In this document: piece by piece, positions 30,007 to 42,751 of the stretch
Layout of the letters: each line of letters starts with the position of its first letter
Position numbering within the stretch: position 1 is the first letter of the stretch
Source: Bugula neritina
Lineage: Eukaryota > Bryozoa > Gymnolaemata > Cheilostomatida > Bugulidae
Direction: 5' to 3'
NCBI GenBank assembly: GCA_964035545.1
Contig: OZ037770.1
Location: forward strand, 2,895,662-2,959,661
Length of the DNA: 64,000 nt
Notes under the pieces: generated by a model
What the model was told of the DNA's origin: nothing
Seen by the model: the letters and a program-made list of their open reading frames with translations, nothing else
Databases searched by the model: none
Position numbers and translations under genes: made by a program

Positions 30007-33000
30007 ATATAAAACTTAACTACACAACCCACACTCACAGGCACTTGTTTATGTTGAGATTGTCATTTTCACTGGTACACTAACACTAACAGTAACAGTA
30101 ACACTACATCCTAGTAACGGTAAGTCACTAACTGTAACACTAACAGTGTAAGTGTTACACTTAGTGATTAGCTATTAATTTAATAATTATAGCATAAGTA
30201 TTACTATTAGTTGTACTACGATCTATAGTATTAGTAATGATTATAAGTTATAGTAATGCCCAACTCAAATATCAATATGAATATCGATATTCATTTGCAC
30301 AATAATATGAAGGAAACTAGAACAAATGTTGAAAACGGAATCAATAGTTTTACCCAATACTGTAAAGTTACTATTGGAAAAGCAACCAATTGCAGCGTTA
30401 TAGTTTTTTCCAAGAAGGCACAACTCAATTTGTATACTAGCACGTGACTCCTTTGTAATAGCCTTGCGACCACCCAGTGTGATAATATTATTGTTAAATT
30501 ACCACATTCTGCCAATGGAAACTAATCACCATCAAACTAGCTAGGCTCGGATTCCTGGCTTTTATTTTTTCAATGAATGAAAATGAAAGTCGTTGTCGAA
30601 GAGTCAGACTTGTTGAACTAATGTTAACGTTTTCACAAAGGAAAAGTTCTCGCCAAATGATAGTGTAAGATGGAAGATTGCGCATAGTAAATCAGCCTAA
30701 TAAGTAGTCTATATGTATTTTTGCACTTTTAGTTAGTTAATTTTAGTATTTTTGCATTCTGGAATTAATTTACCCAATTCACAATTGAGTTCTAAATACT
30801 TATACTTATACTAGTTAATAGTTATACTCGTTGTGGTATAATTTTGTTTTATTTTAAAGGTAAATCCCAGTCTAAATAGTAAATATCAATCTGTAATCAT
30901 AATGATGTTTGATAATCATTGTGATAATCATTATACTAGATTTATCAATTTTAATTATTATATTTATAATAATCATTGTCTATCTGGGCCTGGGATGACA
31001 CCAATGATAGTTCATAGTTGTATTTATACTAATAATTATAATATATTTGGAATTAGTATAACTATAACTATAAGTTAATGTATAAGTAATAATTATAGTA
31101 GTAACACTTGTAATCAATCTCATAGTCATACTCAAACTGGTAGCCTACAGTCGTACTGACAGTGATACTCATAGTCATACTACTCATACTAATGCTATTA
31201 CTAAGTCTAGTACTAGTAGTTTAGGGTGCAGGTTATTTTGTACACAAGTCATTTCGTAAACAACCATATAAATTAACTAAAATACATGTTTTTTTTATAT
31301 GTTTTTGACATTTACTTGTTATTAAGGTTTAGGGTTGATTCATTTTTCATTTTGTGTACAGAAATTTGTGTAGGAGTCGCCAGGAACCCATACTATAATA
31401 CTAATACTAACAGTGATATTATTACTATTAGTAATACTAATAGTAATAGAAATGCTATTACTAAAGCTAATTAGTAATACACATGCTAATAACAATGGTA
31501 ATAGGAGTACATTTAGTTTTATTATGCTTATATCCAAAACTAATAGTAGTACTAATAGTAATGCTAATAGTCATAGTGGCGCTTATAACTTAAACTATAA
31601 CTATAAGTAACAAAAGTTGTAGTAGTTAGTCACAGTGAGTATGGCTGTCCTATGACTTCTCTTTTATAATTATATAATATAGGCTGTAGAGTTATGGTTT
31701 AAATTATACTCACATTCAGCTTTACTAATTAATTTTATTGAAACTTGCTCTATCAGTATTACTATGCATGCATGATAATAATTATGCTAATAGTTGTAAC
31801 ATCAACTAGTCTTCTGTAGTGATAGTAAATGTTAGTTAATTGACTAGAAGTAAAATAATAATTTTACCTTACAGTTAAAACTTCTAACTCACATTAATAT
31901 CAAATATGTTTTATGATTATTATTGTAAGTTATCAAATGTAAAGATATATTTGAAATAAAAGTGACAGGTACACCCAGTCTCATGTGATAAGTTGCATTA
32001 TTCTAAAATTAGACCTTAACTTTTTTATAGCGGCTATGCACTTGATAGTATTGTAGTGCAATAAATCTAAACTCTAGAGACATGTAAATTGTCAGTCATT
32101 TTTCATGATTGTTCAAGTTTGTATAGTAAATTTATTATTTTTAATAGTATTATTTGTTACAAATTCAATTTTTAGCCACTACTTTACTATACAAAAACTC
32201 ACGGAAATTTAAAGTCGCCATTTATGCGAGAAAGCGCTAAGGACAAGGTTTTTTGTTAAATAGGGCTAAGGACTTATTCAAATGGGGCACAGGAGCAATT
32301 ATGACTGGATACTTTTCCTAACTTCATCAATGGCCTTTGTCGGGTTTAAACCCATGACTTTTTGTTTACTAAAAAAACACTTTAATCCCTAGACCTCCTA
32401 GTTACTACTTTAATATGACGTATGATATCTCAATCAAATGATGCGCAAATTTTAATAACACTATTTGAATTACAATAACTAGCATAATGTGGCATTTAGC
32501 ATATTTATGTGTTTATTAAATAAATCATTAGGAAATTCTCAGACAGGTGGTATTAAATTACTTTCTCCTGGTAGATGTTTATCTGTTTTGAAATTTTATT
32601 CATTTTTTTACTTTTTATGTGAAATTTGATTTTTACAGTTTTAAATAACTATTTGTTGAGCTTGAAGGATATTATTTCATAGGAATAATGAGTTTTCTGA
32701 ATCAAAAATTAGTAGTTAAGTTCAACATTTACATAAGTCTAGCATTCTGACTGTATTATTTATTTTATAGTAAAAGTTGACATCAACTTGACATTGAATA
32801 GCACCACCTCAGCTAATGAGTAGAAATGATTTTCACATCAATCTATGTATTCTGTTTTTACCAGAGAGAGACTTTCTAATGTGTCTAATTTCATGGAATA
32901 AACTCTATGGACCAACGAACACCATGCTTTAACTGAAAGTTGTGAAATAGGAAGAGTATTTTTGTATGTTTGAACTTCTACCTTTTTGTAGCAGTTAGAA

Positions 33001-33133
33001 TATTATATTCTGATTTTATTGTTTAGGTTTTTCTTATAGGTGACTTTGAGCTTAAACCCTCAGGGTTAATTTTTTTTTAAAAATATGTTTGACCCAAACC
33101 TAACTTGTTTATTTTAATTATTTCTTGAACCAG
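30007..33133. other. AT-rich intergenic upstream of REV1
   Basis: No gene recognised. 30007 to about 30760 matches 63190-64000. Stretches near 30090-30240 and 31380-31600 are loose TAACAC/TAATAC-type degenerate repeats. No clear TATA or CCAAT box for REV1. Confidence 0.5.
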
Positions 33134-33141
33134 ATGATGTG

Positions 33142-35994
33142 ATGAGTGGACGAGATATTGAGAGAAACTATGAGACTGAGAGGGAAGTTAAGACGAGACG
33201 TAAACGTGAGCAGGAAGAATGGGCTCGTCACGTAAGTTGAGTTTACTTGTCAGACATGTTCTGTTTACCAGCTTAGTTTGTATTATATATTACTAGTTAT
33301 ATGTTATATTATATATTACTAGTTATATGTTTATATTATATATTACTATTTATATGTTATATTATATATTACTAGTTATATGTTTATATTATATATTACT
33401 ATTTATATGTTATATTATATATTACTAGTTATTTGTTATATTATATATTACTAGTTATATGTTTATATTATATATTACTAGTTGTATGTTATATTATATA
33501 TTACTAGTTATATGTTATATTATATATTACTAGTTATATGATTATATTATATATTACTAGTTATATGTTATATTATATATTACTAGTTATATGTTATATT
33601 ATATATTACTAGATAATACAGTGAGTTATAGTATGTATAGCTTGAGATCTAAAGTTAGTCACAGACTATGCAGGGTACTCAGGCTATATTCTGTGACACT
33701 GATTCACTGTTGTAGGGTGGCTATATGAACGCTAAGGTACAGAAACTAATCAACAAGTACGACTCTGATAAATCTCGTGAAAACCATGAATCTCAGTCTA
33801 AACTGTTTGAAAACGTTGCTATTTTTGTCAACGGTTACACAAGTTAGTCATAGAACTTTGGTATCAAAAGTAGGGGGTGTGTATTCACCTCTCGTACTGA
33901 AAAGATCTATGGAATGAGACTATTATCGGACATTATATAAAGGATTCTCACATACATACATGTATACTTTATATTCAATGATGAAATCAACTTTCTGAAC
34001 TCAAACTGGTATATAATTTACATATGAAGGAAGTAACTCTGTGTGGAAGGAATTTTTATTTAAAGAAATTTATGTAGACCATTCAGTATGCAGTATTTCT
34101 AGTCTTGTTTTGATTTAGATTTTTATATTCTAATTTTGTGGTATAATTACTGAGTTTGGAGTTAGAGTTGCACCAGAGAGGTATGATAATAGAAACTGTG
34201 ACTCAGTACAGAGTAACAGTGGTCTACAGTTAGTGTAGCCTTAGAACTTGTTTCTATACAGAATTGTAATTGAATATATAAACCTGTACTCTGTACTATG
34301 CTGTGATAATTTCAACATAGTAATTGAGAGAATAACTATTGTATTGTATCTTTTAATAACATGCTGAAATGAAAATAGATTCAAAACATTTTACTAAACT
34401 TCGAGTGGAATAGAAATTCACTGCTGATTTTTTTTCTTGTTTTATCAACATTCTGGTATATTTCTAGTTTACTATTTGCTATGATTTATTTGGATTGTCT
34501 TTAGTAACTATTGTATTTGTAGAGCCTAGTTTTGATGTGCTGAGAAATTATATGATTGAGGGTGGGGGTAGATTTGAACACTACTACTCCGCAACACGAG
34601 TCACTCACATTGTAGCCACCAGTCTAGCTCTTAGCAAACAGAAACTCTTTGCTGATAAAAAAGTGAGAAATTGAAAAGTTGTTTCTCTTTATTCACTCAT
34701 TTCCTGTTTAATCTCTCGCTATTTTTTTCTATTCAACTACTTTTACTAATCATTATTTATTCACTTTTACTCCTTCACTGAGTGCTGAGATTGAGTCAGC
34801 TGTTTTTCCAGGTGGTGCTGCCTTCTTGGATTACCGACAGCGTGAAGAAGAATTCCCTCCAGCCATACGAGAAGTATCTGCTGTTGAAAAGAAATAAAAT
34901 AACAAACTTCTTCACCAGCCGGGAGTCAGCACCCTGGACAGGAAGTGATGTCATAGATTCTTTAGGTAAGAGTCAGCGTAATACAAAATGCTGACTGTCA
35001 ATATCAGAGCTTCATGTACCTCTTTAGTCATGTGAGTTTAGTATATGTATTTCTCTACTTCCTACTACTCAGCTCTCCTATTGGACAAGTAAAGCATATT
35101 CTCTAGATTATCTGAACAAATGAGCAGCAGAATCTCACGGTTGGGTTTTGAATGAGTAGTTTTATTCTGTGGGAAGACAATTCTCAAAACCCACAGCCTC
35201 TCTTTCATGATTCATCTCTCCATACCATGTAATTATATAATATACAGTCATGTGATCTGCACATGTAACTTGTCTCATATGTATGTCTCAACGTGCTGTA
35301 GAGATCAATGATGTAGCAGAAGATGCTCCTCAGTCCTCCACTTCCAAAGAGCTCTACAGCTCCACGACTGAAAATCTGTGAGTTTATTTGTAACTACTTC
35401 ACTGATTAGTGCTGTGACGGTCTTCAATTTAGGAGATGTACTGTGAATATTGTCATTGTCTTCTGTAGCCCAGGTACCACTATTCAGGAAGAGCAGTCAA
35501 GGAAGGGTGGCAAATCTTCGACCCTCAACATGCTCAGTGCTGATCAACCTGGTTTTGTGGTTGAGTTTTACGGAAACTCCCGCCTACACCATCTCTCTGA
35601 ATGGAGGACTCAGCTGAAGGATCTGGTAGACATATGAGAGTATTCACTCTTCCTCCTAGTACTGTGATATGTTATTCTATGTCTTGTATAATACCATCTT
35701 ATCCAACACTATTCCAGTATAAAATAGGTGTGACAGTTGACTTAGCATCAAACTATACAAAACATAGCCTCTGATTCCTTCCACAGGTCAATGAGATCAG
35801 AGCAGATCCAGAACACAGGCTAACTGGAAGAGACCATCTCGTCCACAAGTACCTAGACAGTAGCAAACCTAGCTCGTCACCTCTCGCACTAGAGTTATCT
35901 TCACATAACAAGTCTACTAGTTCTGTGTACATGCACATAGACATGGATTGCTTCTTTGTCAGCGTTGTGTTGAGGCAGCATTCAGAGTTGAAAG
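33142..35994 (+). CDS. REV1: DNA repair protein REV1, 5' exons only (partial)
   Basis: Seven exons: 33142-33231, 33716-33842, 34523-34662, 34812-34965, 35302-35377, 35469-35625, 35787-35994, all with GT/AG ends and matching phases, about 317 residues. The N-terminus with WARHGGYMNAKVQKL, the BRCT domain (IFVNGYTKPS...GGGRFEHYYS...THIVA...VLPSWITDSV), the SRLHHLSEW stretch and HIDMDCFFVSV, the start of the Y-family catalytic core with its first metal-binding Asp, all fit REV1, a dCMP transferase and translesion scaffold. The last exon ends after the ELK codons in phase 1. The next conserved exon and all of the palm, little-finger, UBM and C-terminal parts are not found. Either they lie past a long intron, or this is a truncated copy or misassembly. 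Confidence 0.85.
33284..33612. repeat. 25/26-bp AT minisatellite in REV1 intron 1
   Basis: About 12 units of TATATTATATATTACTAGT plus a variable ATATGT spacer. Confidence 0.9.
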
Positions 35995-36009
35995 GTCAGG
36001 ATGAGGGGG

Positions 36010-36838
36010 TTACACATATTATAGTGTAGATATTACATGGTTACACATATTATAGTGTAGATATTACATGGTTACACATACTATAGTGTAGATATTACAT
36101 GGTTACACATATTATAGTATAGTTATTACATGGTTACACATATTATAGTGTAGTTATTACATGGTAACAGATATTATAGTGTAGTTATTACATGGTTACA
36201 CATACTATAGTGTAGATATTACATGGTTACACATATTATAGTGTAGATATTACATGGTTACATATATTATAGTGTAGTTATTACATGGTTACACATATTA
36301 TAGTGTAGATATTACATGGTTACACATAATATAGTGTAGTTATTACATGGTTACACATATTATAGTGTAGATATTACATGGTTACATATATTATAGTGTA
36401 GTTATTACATGGTTACACATATTATAGTGTAGATATTACATGGTTACACATAATATAGTGTAGTTATTACATGGTTACACATATTATAGTGTAGTTATTA
36501 CATGGTTACACATATTATAGTGTAGATATTACATGGTTACATATATTATAGTGTAGTTATTACATGGTTACACATATTATAGTGTAGATATTACATGGTT
36601 ACACATAATATAGTGTAGTTATTACATGGTTACACATATTATAGTGTAGTTATTACATGGTTACACATATTATAGTGTAGATATTACATGGTTACATATA
36701 TTATAGTGTAGTTATTACATGGTTACACATATTATAGTGTAGATATTACATGGTTACACATAATATAGTGTAGTTATTACATGGTTACACATATTATAGT
36801 GTAGTTATTACATGGTTATACATACTATAGTGTAGCTA
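36010..36838. repeat. 31-bp minisatellite with five-unit higher-order repeat
   Basis: About 26 units built on TTACACATATTATAGTGTAG plus ATATTACATGG. Variant units recur in a fixed A-B-A-C-D order, so a 155-bp higher-order unit is present about three times. It directly follows the last REV1 exon. Confidence 0.95.
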
Positions 36839-37023
36839 TTATATATTTGCACTCATTAATTCCATACTTTTCAAAATCAGCCACTACTGCTGCTGCCACT
36901 ACCACTAGTAGTTTGACTGCTATAACTGCTGCTGCTGCTACTGAAACTGTTTTGTAAATATAATGATCTTATCATCTTGAATAAGATGTTAATATATGAT
37001 AATAATGATGTTGATATTCACAG

Positions 37024-37915
37024 AATTATTACACTGACCAACCAGAGTGGAGGAAGAATGGTTATGATAAGACTCACTGTGGCAGATTCCACCAATCAGA
37101 TTCACCGAGTAAACCTTCGAGAAATCCGGTAAGTTTTATTTTTATTTTACTACATACAGTAAAAGTAAGAGTTATCTCCTCCGTACTTTAGAGTATATAC
37201 ACTACAGAGCACCTGCTAGCACCTGAGAGTACCTGTATATATACACTACAGAGCACCTGCTAGCACCTGAGAGTACCTGTATATATACACTACAGAGCAT
37301 GACGATGATGATGTCATCATTAGATTAGTTGACTTCCTGTTTTGATTCGAAGGTTTCTTTTCAATTTCCATCTTCTTTCACAGATAGATAACTTATCTTG
37401 CTACAAACTTTCGATAGATTCAAGGCTACTTAAAATCTCAGCATCTCCTCTTCACATGACTTTATTCACCATTTATCAATAGTATTCAGTCAGTTCAGTG
37501 AATTGTTTTCATCAGTTACCTAGCAACCACGTTCTCTACTCTCTCACCTATAATCTAAGAATATAAAGTGTCAATCTATCTACAGAGAGCAGTGTTCTAG
37601 TATTTCTACTCACTCCACTCTGACTCATCCACATTAAATCCTTACACTAAATTAATTCTTGTGTAGTTTTATTCTAATCCCGCAGTGAATAAAGTTAGTC
37701 ATGTGACCAGTTGGAGAAGTTCAAGGTCAGGGAAGTAGAATGATGCTACTTTCACTTTGTGTTTACAGTTGACAGATGCTGCTGTGGAGAGAATGTGTAT
37801 ATCTGTAGACCCAGGAACCTACTCTATAACTGCTGGAGAGTGGGGTGGTGTTCACACCCAGACTCATTTAGTCAAACTTTCTGGTGGACAATCGGCTAAT
37901 CTTGATTTTTTCTAG
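37024..37915 (+). CDS. AKIP1-like C-terminal exons (partial)
   Basis: Two exons, 37024-37128 (35 codons) and 37769-37912 (48 codons, then TAG), join in phase 0 with GTAAGT and TTTACAG ends. The second exon ends in a PGTYSITAG...THLVKLSGGQSANLDFF pattern resembling the C-terminus of A-kinase-interacting protein 1, a small protein that binds PKA catalytic subunit in animals. That match is from memory of the family and short. No upstream exon is recognised; 36.85-37.02 kb offers only CTG/CTACTG-type low complexity. The first exon is also open in the +1 frame, so its inclusion is less certain. Confidence 0.5.
37195..37300. repeat. CACCTG-bearing minisatellite in AKIP1-like intron
   Basis: Two and a half units of ACTACAGAGCACCTGCTAGC plus a variable tail (GAGAGTACCTGTATATAT). 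Same unit as at 61430-61650 in the oxygenase intron of copy 2. Confidence 0.8.
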
Positions 37916-38642
37916 AATTGTTTTTCAATGCATTTATTTTTAGTAGATCTATTTATCAGCCTCAATTCTTTCAAAATGATTTTAGTTCCTGTTTTTATCA
38001 TGTCACTCCGTATTTGATATATCAGTCATAGTGGATGAAATGTTTTATATATAATATATTGTATTGTCTCAGACGTTTAATATATAAGAATTTCCCAGAT
38101 TATTCATGTGATATCATACAGTACCAACAGTTCTTCAGATAGCATCCTCTTAATATAACAGTCACCATGTAAACCTAGAATTACCTGCTTAGACAATGCA
38201 AATACATGCTATAGGGTGGGACAACTTTTCGAAGGCAACCAATATTCATATTCCATATTTTGATGTTACATAACTCACCTAATTGTGGTTCTGGATATGA
38301 CTGCATAATATGATAGTAATATGTACAATACTAAAGCTGACTCCAGGCACCATGCATAGAAATCTAAAACCTGGAGGTGAATATTATTCTTACTCTTTTC
38401 TTTACTTAGTGATAAGGGGAAAAAAACTTCAAACTACCAGTTGCCTATACAGTATTATATTTAGCACAAAACTTGCCTAGCCAATAGCTGGTAGTTGTCT
38501 TTTCGTGATTGAAAGTCTAACAATTTAGTTGTAATATCAGAGTGAAGTTTCTCTTCTAACTTCCATTTTCATGTAGCTACCAGTTTCTAGAATACTCAAC
38601 TATAAAGTCTCTGTAATTCTAACTGTTAAATGATGTGCACAT

Positions 38643-38824
38643 CTCTCAGTGACAGCTATGATCAGTTGATATCAACCTAGTCGGCTGGGTGGTTTTGATT
38701 ATAAACACTGATATACATGTAATCATTGCCAGCAGCATATTTGGAATAAACTGCAATATCAGTCATACACTTGCCAAGTAACTAACCTCATCTCTAACAA
38801 TTGACATTATTGGCATTTTTCCAA
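38643..38824. repeat. Dispersed 182-bp repeat, copy a
   Basis: Over 90 percent identical by eye to 42472-42653. It begins with TCTCAGTGACAGC, holds TGATCAGTTGATATCAAC and ends CATTATTGGC plus a T run. No terminal inverted repeats seen. Confidence 0.8.
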
Positions 38825-38912
38825 CATCATAGAGTATGGAATATCATGGATATTAGATGCTGGTAGAGAATAGCTTTGAAGTCCCAGTGTCAACAGCGCT
38901 GTCACATTATAG

Positions 38913-38957
38913 ATACAGCCTCCCAACAGGACACACCTGCTAGCACCTGCCACAAAA
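38913..38957 (+). other. Stray exon-like cassette
   Basis: 45 bp, acceptor ATTATAG, two CACCTG, donor GTAAGT. Minimal form of the family, far from either TPR gene. Confidence 0.4.
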
Positions 38958-40214
38958 GTAAGTTATTTTTATTTTAAGTAAAGTTTCCAACACCTAATTT
39001 ATGAAATGTCACATATTATTAATAATTTTCAGAAAACAGCTTTTCGACTCTCAGGCTTGTTGTTAGACTTTTTTCTCATCTGGTTAGCTTTTTATGACTC
39101 GACCAGTGTATAGTGCAGAGATGCGGAAAATAAAAGTTAATTTGGCTGTACTCATTTGGTTAGATCATTTATTGTTGGTGATTATATTTACATACAGAAG
39201 TATCAATATATTTGTGCAAATCTTGTCACATATATACAGTTAGTAAGGAGCAGTAGTGAAGTTGAAATAGCCTAAGTTCTTAATTTTACTATTAAACTTT
39301 GATTTGTGGTGAGGGTTGATATTTTTGAGAGAACATAAATTCTTATGCCACATTTTTAAGCTAGAACACATGCTTTTCTCAATTTCTCTGTCACTCCATC
39401 TACCTCAGTCTATAGTACCTCAGTGTCTCCTCACTACAGCTATTATACTATATTCCCCCCAATATGAATCAAACTTTGTGTAATCAGAGGCTAATGTCTA
39501 TATTGTTTCCTTTAAAGGTACAGAATTAGAATTGAAAAAACTGGACTCTTCACCTGCTAAGAAATAACCTTGACACTGCAGGTTTGTAGGTATAATACAC
39601 ACTCTATACACGACTCAGTCTAAGACAGATACCAAAGTCTTACCTCACTATCTTTAGCCAGTGTTCAACACTGAACTGAATATTTTGAGTTCAGTAGTGT
39701 TTAACTATATTCATCCCAGGTAGACATTTCCCACCTGGATCCTTCCAGCTTATGTACACTTCCCATGCAGTTAGACGCTATTTATTAAATTGGTACCATA
39801 ATGATGTGTACTTCTATATAACTGTGGCTTGATATAAATAGCTAATATTCTAATATGGTTATGATAGCTAATATAAAGTATATGGAATAATAGTCTACTT
39901 TTCAGTTTTCAAGGATTTGTTTGGGGCAAAAAACAATAGACGTTATTTTTAATGAACACTTTTTAACGAAATATTTCCTCAAACAACAAAAATTATAGAA
40001 TATGCAAAATTAATAAGTTAATGCAGATCACGGGAATTTACTCATGTGCTAAATAACAAACAATTGATCTGAGTTTATTTAAATATACATATATTGCCAT
40101 ATTACCATTCAAATAAATTGCACATAAAATATATATTAAATACCCAAATAAATAAATAGAGTCTAACTGGGAAGCGTCTATCTGCATGGGATGACACTGT
40201 TTAACTAGTAGTAA

Positions 40215-41567
40215 TAACAGTAATTTTAGCAGTAGCAGCAGTAGTATAATATAGTAGTAGTATAGTATAATATAGTAGCAGTAGTATAATATAGTAGTAG
40301 TAGTAGTATAATATAGTAGTAGTAGTATAATATAGTAGTAGTAGTATAATATAGTAGTAGTATAATATAGTAGTATAGTATAATATAGTAGTAGTATAGT
40401 ATAATATAGTAGCAGTAGTATAATATAGTAGCAGTAGTATAATATAGTAGTAGTAGTATAATATAGTAGTAGTATAATATAGTAGTAGTGGTATAATATA
40501 GTAGTAGTAGTATAATATAGTAGTAGTATAATATAGTAGTAGTATAATATAGTAGTAGTATAATATAGTAGTAGTAGTATAATATAGTAGTAGTAGTATA
40601 ATATAGTAGTAGTATAGTATAATATAGTAGTAGTATAATATAGTAGTAGTATAATATAGTAGTAGTGGTATAATATAGTAGTAGTAGTATAATATAGTAG
40701 TAGTATAATATAGTAGTAGTAGTATAATATAGTAGTAGTATAATATAGTAGTAGTATAATATAGTAGCAGTAGTATAATATAGTAGTAGTAGTATAATAT
40801 AGTAGTAGTAGTATAATATAGTAGTAGTATAATATAGTAGTAGTGGTATAATATAGTAGTAGTATAATATAGTAGCAGTAGTATAATATAGTAGTAGTAT
40901 AATATAGTAGTAGTATAATATAGTAGTAGTATAATATAGTAGTAGTAGTAGTATAATATAGTAGTATAGTATAATATAGTAGTAGTAGTATAATATAGTA
41001 GTAGTAGTATAATATAGTAGTAGTAGTATAATATAGTAATAGTAGTATAATATAGTAGTAGTAGTATAATATAGTAGTAGTAGTATAATATAGTAGTAGT
41101 AGTATAATATAGCAGTAGTATAATATAGTAGTAGTAGTATAATATAGTAGTAGTAGTATAATATAGTAGTAGTAGTATAATATAGTAGTAGTGGTATAAT
41201 AAAGTAGTAGTATAGTATAATATAGTAGTAGTAGTATAATATAGTAGTAGTATAATATAGTAGTAGCAGTATAATATAGTAGTAGTAGTAGTATAATATA
41301 GTAGTAGTAGTATAATATAGTAGTAGTATAATATATTAGTAGTATAATATAGTAGTAGTAGTATAATATAGTAGTAGTAGTATAATATAGTAGTAGTAGT
41401 AGTATAATATAGTAGTAGTATAATATAGTAGTAGTATAATATAGTAGCAGTATAATATAGTAGTAGTAGTAGTATAATATAGTAGTAGTAGTATAATATA
41501 GTAGTAGTATAATATAGTAGCAGTAGTATAATATAGTAGCAGTAGTATAATATAGTAGCAGTAGTAG
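40215..41567. repeat. TAG-rich compound satellite
   Basis: 1.35 kb of (TAG)n runs alternating with TATAATA, units of 13-22 bp. The long minus-strand frame through it is a by-product. Confidence 0.95.
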
Positions 41568-42081
41568 TTATAGCTGTGTCAGCATAGATGCTGAGTGGCA
41601 CAAATGCCAGACACAACTCAACCTTTTGCCTAAAGCCAACAGTTTATATTTCTCACAAAAACTTTAACAATTATTTGGGCAATGAGGTCTAAATTGCCTG
41701 CAACTTTAGCAAAAGCAAACTTTCCTCTTTCAGTTCTTGAGCTTTATTTATACTCTGACTCATCAAACAAAAGCTACCAGCAAAAAGCTATTGCTAAAGC
41801 TATCACAAAAAAGCTTTCATCATTCAATATTTTACTTTAATAGTCGTGGCAGCTGATTTTGTTATAATATAGGAATTTTTGATATATGAAAATACTTCCT
41901 TGAGTTTATACACTTTATAGACACTTTATCCAGCACTAATAGAAAAAGGTTTGAAATCACTTTATTCTTAATTCTTTAAATTCAACCGTTAGATGATAAA
42001 CTACTGGTTTAAAGAGCATGTTACAGTTACAGTTTATAATCACTATATACATTTGAATCTAAACATTGATTTATTGTTTAG

Positions 42082-42163
42082 ACTCCTCCACAACAGAACT
42101 CACCTGCTACCACATGTCACCTGCCATCACTACCTGATAAACACATCTTCAGTTACCTGAGAA
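42082..42163 (+). other. Stray exon-like cassette with weak donor
   Basis: Acceptor ATTGTTTAG, start ACTCCTCCACAACAGAA, two CACCTG. The donor side (GAAGTTTGG) lacks GTAAG, so it may be decayed. Confidence 0.35.
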
Positions 42164-42471
42164 GTTTGGAAAGACTTGACAGAAAGGTTTTTGGGTTCCT
42201 GTGTTTTTCTACTTTCAATTAATCACTCAGCATATTTCATCATTTGTTATCTATGTTCATATAGGCACCAATGCTGAGAATTACTCAAACATTTGACCCT
42301 TTGAAATCTAAACCTGCTACCAACATCCCTTAGTGTTAGTTATCTTCACATAATATTTATGTTACTATAAGCACTGGTTTATCCAACTGTCTATCTCTTC
42401 TGTCAAACAAGCTTCTGTTTCACTTTGTTTCTCTTTTAAACAATCTCCAGGTCTAGTAGCCATTAACCTTT

Positions 42472-42653
42472 CTCTCAGTGACAGCTATGATCAGTTGATA
42501 TCAACCTAGTAGACTGGATGGTTTTGATTATAAACACTGATATACATGTAATCATTGCCAACAGGATATTTGGAATAAACTGTAATATCAATCATACACT
42601 TGCCAAGTAACTAACCTCATCTCTAACAATTGACATTATTGGCCTTTTTCCAA
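42472..42653. repeat. Dispersed 182-bp repeat, copy b
   Basis: Direct copy of 38643-38824 in the same orientation, 3.8 kb away. Confidence 0.8.
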
Positions 42654-42751
42654 GAACTGTAAAAGGAAGTTTTAGTTAATTGGTAACAGCTCTGTGATCA
42701 GTTGATATCAACACATGGTAGACTCTATGGTTTTGTATTGTATGTCACAGT

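Larger units (their letters stand above)
5389..30760 (+). repeat. Segmental duplication, copy 1
   Basis: Sequence and gene order match 50865-64000: cassettes, TPR gene, MITE, T-rich minisatellite, TPR fragment, oxygenase-like gene and the flank past 30.2 kb. Differences are insertions in copy 1 (about 6.1-7.13 kb, 13229-18487, 19660-19985, 22502-30006), a deletion in copy 1 near 18824 of about 0.6 kb, and a LINE insertion in copy 2. The left boundary is approximate because cassettes repeat. The match continues to about 30.76 kb, where copy 2 runs out of the window. Confidence 0.9.
37916..40214. other. Intergenic, no gene recognised
   Basis: AT-rich. Contains one dispersed repeat (38643-38824) and one stray cassette (38913-38957). 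No further REV1 exon was recognised. Confidence 0.5.
41568..42751. other. Intergenic, no gene recognised
   Basis: AT-rich, with a stray cassette (42082-42163), a dispersed repeat (42472-42653) and a third fragment of that repeat near 42690. Confidence 0.5.

Noticed and set aside
35787-37128. REV1-AKIP1 fusion by splicing 35994 to 37024
   Set aside because: The phase does not match. The joined frame hits a stop within five codons.
40201-41616. 471-codon minus-strand open frame rich in Tyr, Ile, Leu and Thr
   Set aside because: It is the translation of the TAG/TATAATA satellite and has no protein-like composition.
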